Positions 60,669-64,000 of a stretch of DNA of 64,000 nucleotides are shown piece by piece. The stretch spans positions 107,387 to 171,386 of the forward strand of contig NZ_JAHRIB010000079.1 of NCBI RefSeq assembly GCF_019090165.1, in the 5' to 3' direction. Numbering within the stretch: the first letter of the stretch is position 1; each line of letters opens with the position of its first letter. The translations under genes and the position numbers were made by a program. The DNA comes from Streptomyces sp. BV286 (lineage in GTDB: Bacteria > Actinomycetota > Actinomycetes > Streptomycetales > Streptomycetaceae). The notes below the pieces were generated by a model, which was given only the letters and a program-made list of their open reading frames with translations, did not search any database and was not told the origin of the DNA.

Positions 60669-62831
60669 CTACTCCGCCTGCAGCACCAGCAGGGCCAGGT
60701 CGTCCTCGGGCGGCTTTCCGCCGAACTCGTGGACCAGCCGTCGGATGCGCTCGGCGATCAGCTCGGCGCTCAGGCCCGCGCAGCCGGCGAGGGCGACCGC
60801 GAGTCCGTCGTCGTCGTCGAACTGCCGGTGTCCGTTGCGCCGCTCCGTCACACCGTCCGTGACGCAGAGGAGGCTGTCGCCCGGCCGCAGCTCGAAGGTC
60901 CCGCAGCGGTAGCCGGCGTCCTCGAAGACGCCGAGGAGGGTCTGCGGCTGGGCCATCTCGGCGACCTTCCCGCCGGGCTCCAGGAGCAGGGGCAGCGGGT
61001 GCCCCGCGGAGGCCACCGTGCACAGCACCCCGCCGCCCTCGACGGGTACGAGCTCGCCGTAGAGAAGGGAGAGGAAGCGGGTCTGCGGTCCCTCGCCGGC
61101 GAGCCCCCGGCCGCCCGCCGCGACCAGGGCGCGGGCCGCCGCGTCCGCGGTCTCGGTGGCGTCGTCGAGGAGGAGCTGGTTGAGCCGGTCGAGGACGTCG
61201 GGCACCTCGTAGCCCTCACGGGCCAGCAGCCGCAGCCAGGGCCGGGCGAGGCCGATGACGACGGCCGCCTCGGGCCCCTTGCCCTGTACGTCGCCGAGGG
61301 CGAAGCACCAGCGTCCGTCTCCGGCGGGGAAGAGGTCGTAGAAGTCCCCGCTCGGTCCGCCCTTGTCGCACGGTTCGTAGACGAGGGCGCTGCGCACACC
61401 GGGGATCTCGGCGACCGCGCCGGGCAGCAGCCCGCGCTGCAGTACGCGGCTGATGGTGGCCTGGCGCGCGTACTGCCGGGCAGCTCCGATGGCGAGCGCG
61501 ACCCGGCGGCTGAGGTCCTCGACGAGCCCCGTGATCTCGTCGGGGAAGCGGTCCAGGCCGGCCCGCCCGATGACGAGGGTGCCCAGCGGTCTGCCGCCCG
61601 CGACCAGCCGGTAGGCGAGGGCCGATCCGTCGTCCGCGCCCACACCCAGCGCCTCGGCGGGCCACGGCACGGGTACGGGCCCGGAGCGCGCCGACTCGGG
61701 CAGCTCGGGCGGGTCCTTCTCCAGGAACCGGCGCAGTTCCTCCATGCGGTTCTCGCTGCCGTGCCAGACGCGGGCGAGCCGCGGTGCTCCGGCGGCGCCC
61801 CCGTCGGAGCGGCCCGGGGTCTCGTCCTCCAGCCACACCGCGCACCAGTCGGCGAGCCGCGGCACGAGCAGCTGCCCGGTGAGCGCGGCGACCAGGTCCT
61901 CGTCGAGCTGCCCGCCGAGCAGGTCGGAGGCCTCGGCGAGGAAGGACAGGGCGCCGCGGTTGAGCCACTCCTGGTCCTGCACGCTGCGCCGGGGCGCGGG
62001 GGCGAGGATCTCGGAGGCCCGCTGTCCGCGCCGCAGGGCGTGCTCGCCCGCGTAGGCCTCCACCTCCTCGGCGGCCGCGACCCCCTCGACGGACAGCCGC
62101 GCCCACACGGTCTTGACGCCGGTGCGGTAGGTGATGCCCCAGGCGTCGGCGAGCGCGGAGACGAGGCGCAGGCCTCGGCCGTACTCGACGGTGTCGTGCG
62201 GCGGCTCGGCGCCGTCGTCGCGGACGACGCGTGCGGGGTGGTGGTCGGAGACCTCTATGACGAGGGCGCCCGCGCCGGGCCCGCCCTCGGACACCGGCCT
62301 GTGCTGGGGGCCTGTGGTGTGGGTGGGACCGGCCCCGTTCGCGGTGCCCGGTCCGCTCGGGGTGCCCGGTCCGTTCGGACTGCCCGGCTTGTTCATCGGG
62401 CCCGTCCCGTTGGTGGGGCCCGGACCGTCCGCGCTGCCCGCTCCGTTGCGGGAGGCTGCCGTCCGGGCCGCCGGGACGGCCGCCGGTCCCGGAAACGCGG
62501 AGGCCGTGCCTCCCGGCGCGGCCCCCGGGCAGCCCTCCGTGCAGTTGTCGAGCCGGCACAGCAGCTCCACGTCCGTGCCGGCGTGCACGACGGCGTTCGT
62601 CACGAGTTCACTGACGACCACCATGGCGTCACCGACGAGCCGATCGGTGAGCGACTCGGCGCCAGGCAGGGCCAGTTCGGTCCAGTCCGCCAGCGCGGCG
62701 CGGACGAACCTGCGGGCCGCGCCCGGCGCGAGAGGATTGCCCGGTAACGACGTGCGCGCCACCGTGTGCGGGCGCACCGCGACCCCAGGAGCGCGGGGCA
62801 GGAACTCCCGTTGCGTCGGTATGGCGCCCAC
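60669..62831 (-). CDS. SpoIIE/RsbU-type PP2C phosphatase with N-terminal HATPase domain
   Basis: 720 residues. An RsbW-like HATPase domain (about 30-265) has VVSELVTNAVVHAG and the G-box EYGRGLRLVSALADAWG. It is split by an 80-residue Gly/Pro/Asn/Thr low-complexity insert of GPGTPSG-like repeats. A GAF-like middle (about 290-470) follows. The SpoIIE phosphatase domain (about 490-720) has GGPSGDFYDLFPAGDGRWCF and SLLCVTDGVTERRNG with the metal aspartates. It probably controls anti-sigma-factor antagonists. GTG 62831 is chosen (GGGAG 7 nt upstream); the frame extends to 62936, overlapping the divergent gene. Confidence 0.88.
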   Translation of the reverse strand: MGAIPTQREFLPRAPGVAVRPHTVARTSLPGNPLAPGAARRFVRAALADWTELALPGAESLTDRLVGDAMVVVSELVTNAVVHAGTDVELLCRLDNCTEGCPGAAPGGTASAFPGPAAVPAARTAASRNGAGSADGPGPTNGTGPMNKPGSPNGPGTPSGPGTANGAGPTHTTGPQHRPVSEGGPGAGALVIEVSDHHPARVVRDDGAEPPHDTVEYGRGLRLVSALADAWGITYRTGVKTVWARLSVEGVAAAEEVEAYAGEHALRRGQRASEILAPAPRRSVQDQEWLNRGALSFLAEASDLLGGQLDEDLVAALTGQLLVPRLADWCAVWLEDETPGRSDGGAAGAPRLARVWHGSENRMEELRRFLEKDPPELPESARSGPVPVPWPAEALGVGADDGSALAYRLVAGGRPLGTLVIGRAGLDRFPDEITGLVEDLSRRVALAIGAARQYARQATISRVLQRGLLPGAVAEIPGVRSALVYEPCDKGGPSGDFYDLFPAGDGRWCFALGDVQGKGPEAAVVIGLARPWLRLLAREGYEVPDVLDRLNQLLLDDATETADAAARALVAAGGRGLAGEGPQTRFLSLLYGELVPVEGGGVLCTVASAGHPLPLLLEPGGKVAEMAQPQTLLGVFEDAGYRCGTFELRPGDSLLCVTDGVTERRNGHRQFDDDDGLAVALAGCAGLSAELIAERIRRLVHEFGGKPPEDDLALLVLQAE

Positions 62832-62934
62832 TGTGCGGCTCCCGGAGCAGTTCGGACGATTACGCCTCAGGCGATGCGGACAGAGTGACAGACTGGCCAC
62901 GCCCATAAGCACCGAGTTACCGAAGTGGGCCACC

Positions 62935-64000
62935 ATGAGTGAGAACAGTGCTACGCATGTGCCCGGAGACGGACAGATCCGGGCCTCGGATCTGCGTCAG
63001 CTGCTCGCCGCCATGACCGCCGCCCGGGACGGTGACTTCAGCAAGGTGCCCGAGACGGGGCACGGCATGGTGGCCGAACTGAGCACGGTCTTCAACCAGA
63101 TCCTGGACCGGAGTCTGCACTTCAACGCGGAGGCCCAGCGGGTCCGCCGGGAGATCGTGCGCCACGGCCGGCTGGACGAGCGGCTCTCCGCGAGCCCCGG
63201 CCAGGGCCACTGGACGACCCGGATCAACGACGTGAACCAACTGCTCGACGCCCTGGTGGCACCGGCCGCCAACGCGACGCGCGTCCTCGACGCGGTGGCG
63301 GGCGGCGACCTGACGCAGCGGGTCGACCTGCACGACGGGAACCGTCAACTCCGGGGTGACCTGCGCCGGTTGGGCCGGGCCGTCAACAAGATGGTCGACC
63401 AGCTGTCCCTGTTCACGGGCGAGGTGACCCGGGTGGCGCGCGAGGTCGGCACGGAGGGCCGCCTCGGCGGGCGCGCCAAGGTGACGGGCCTTTCGGGAAG
63501 CTGGCGGGACGTGACCGAGGCGGTCAACACGATGGCGTCCCGGCTGACCGCCCAGGTCCGTGACATCGCCCTGGTCACCACGGCGGTGGCGCGCGGCGAC
63601 CTGACCCGCACGGTGACGGTCGAGGCGACCGGCGAGCTGCTCGAACTGAAGCTGACCGTGAACACGATGGTCGACCAGCTCTCCGCCTTCGCCGACGAGG
63701 TGACGCGGGTGGCCCGTGAGGTCGGCACGGAGGGCCGCCTCGGCGGCCGGGCCCAGGTGCGTGGCGTCTCCGGGGTCTGGAAGGACCTCACCGACAACGT
63801 CAACTTCATGGCGTCGAACCTGACCTCGCAGGTCCGCAACATCGCCCAGGTGACGACGGCCGTCGCCAACGGCGACCTGAGCCAGAAGATCACCGTCGAC
63901 GCCCAGGGCGAGATCCTGGAGCTGAAGTCGACGATCAACACCATGGTCGACCAGCTCTCCGCCTTCGCCGACGAGGTCACCCGCGTGGCCCGCGAGGTCG
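62935..64000 (+). CDS. HAMP-array sensor histidine kinase, N-terminal part (cut by window end)
   Basis: 355 codons are visible and the frame is open at the edge. After a 60-residue lead, HAMP-like units follow each other. Each contains [24 protein letters not shown] sequence, then [20 protein letters not shown] and [26 protein letters not shown] recurs at 63391, 63667 and 63943, a period of 276 bp (92 residues). No membrane segment is seen. This is the architecture of cytoplasmic HAMP-repeat hybrid kinases (fungal Nik1-like, and large streptomycete kinases), which continue with GAF, HisKA and receiver domains. Divergent from the SpoIIE-type gene. Confidence 0.9.
   Translation, partial: MSENSATHVPGDGQIRASDLRQLLAAMTAARDGDFSKVPETGHGMVAELSTVFNQILDRSLHFNAEAQRVRREIVRHGRLDERLSASPGQGHWTTRINDVNQLLDALVAPAANATRVLDAVAGGDLTQRVDLHDGNRQLRGDLRRLGRAVNKMVDQLSLFTGEVTRVAREVGTEGRLGGRAKVTGLSGSWRDVTEAVNTMASRLTAQVRDIALVTTAVARGDLTRTVTVEATGELLELKLTVNTMVDQLSAFADEVTRVAREVGTEGRLGGRAQVRGVSGVWKDLTDNVNFMASNLTSQVRNIAQVTTAVANGDLSQKITVDAQGEILELKSTINTMVDQLSAFADEVTRVAREV

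Overview
The window is about 71-72% G+C, many genes start with GTG, and gene order matches the conserved chromosome core of Streptomyces. The order seen is dusB, glyS, znuACB-zur, uppS-recO, leuA, era, phoH-ybeY-CBS, HIT-rnz-add, a tricorn protease, hrcA-dnaJ2 and hemW. I therefore read it as a core, non-telomeric piece of a Streptomyces chromosome. I see no prophage, insertion sequence, CRISPR array, rRNA or tRNA. Assignments come from reading the sequence and from family knowledge; no database search was run.

Layout, left half. 1-5200: truncated dusB, two DHA2-type drug exporters (one divergent from an XRE/MmyB-type regulator), and a 69-residue CxxC/HxxxxH protein. 5197-13732: a DUF4394 secreted protein, glyS, the zinc uptake module znuA-znuC-znuB-zur with two Zur boxes, then uppS, recO and a DUF1266 protein. 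13800-17420: two tiny translationally coupled proteins, a DUF3592 membrane protein, an exported TIM-barrel protein and a CX5R phosphatase. 17767-24484: an Opp/Dpp-type ABC importer with a permease-ATPase fusion, plus a DapA/NanA-type lyase. 24568-29936: an MMPL exporter upstream of a two-component pair, and a TerB-like protein. 30110-32000: leuA preceded by a leader peptide with four consecutive Leu codons.

Layout, right half. 32248-33624: a protealysin-like M4 protease with its emfourin-type inhibitor. 33717-35039: a GH1 glucosidase. 35110-45091: era and the phoH-ybeY-CBS-MmcQ-cdd block, separated by about 5.3 kb holding amt-PII and three exported envelope proteins (DUF916, WxL-like, small secreted). 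45232-53367: PfkB kinase, HIT-rnz-add, tricorn peptidase, lipoprotein and VOC protein. 53383-57548: hrcA-dnaJ2-NMO-rsmE behind a CIRCE operator. 57668-64000: MBL hydrolase, DUF3097, hemW, a SpoIIE-type phosphatase, and the start of a HAMP-array sensor kinase cut off by the window end.

Themes. A GC-rich palindrome (consensus GGGGCGCGGGGAACTGCGCG, often with its mirror arm) recurs at least eight times between genes and probably works as a terminator. Several genes have a -10-like hexamer about 7 nt before the start codon, suggesting leaderless mRNAs. The least explained material is the exported WxL/DUF916 cluster at 37.8-41.1 kb, with its matching palindromes and its antisense overlap with the PII gene. 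I found no clear case of a wholly new system.
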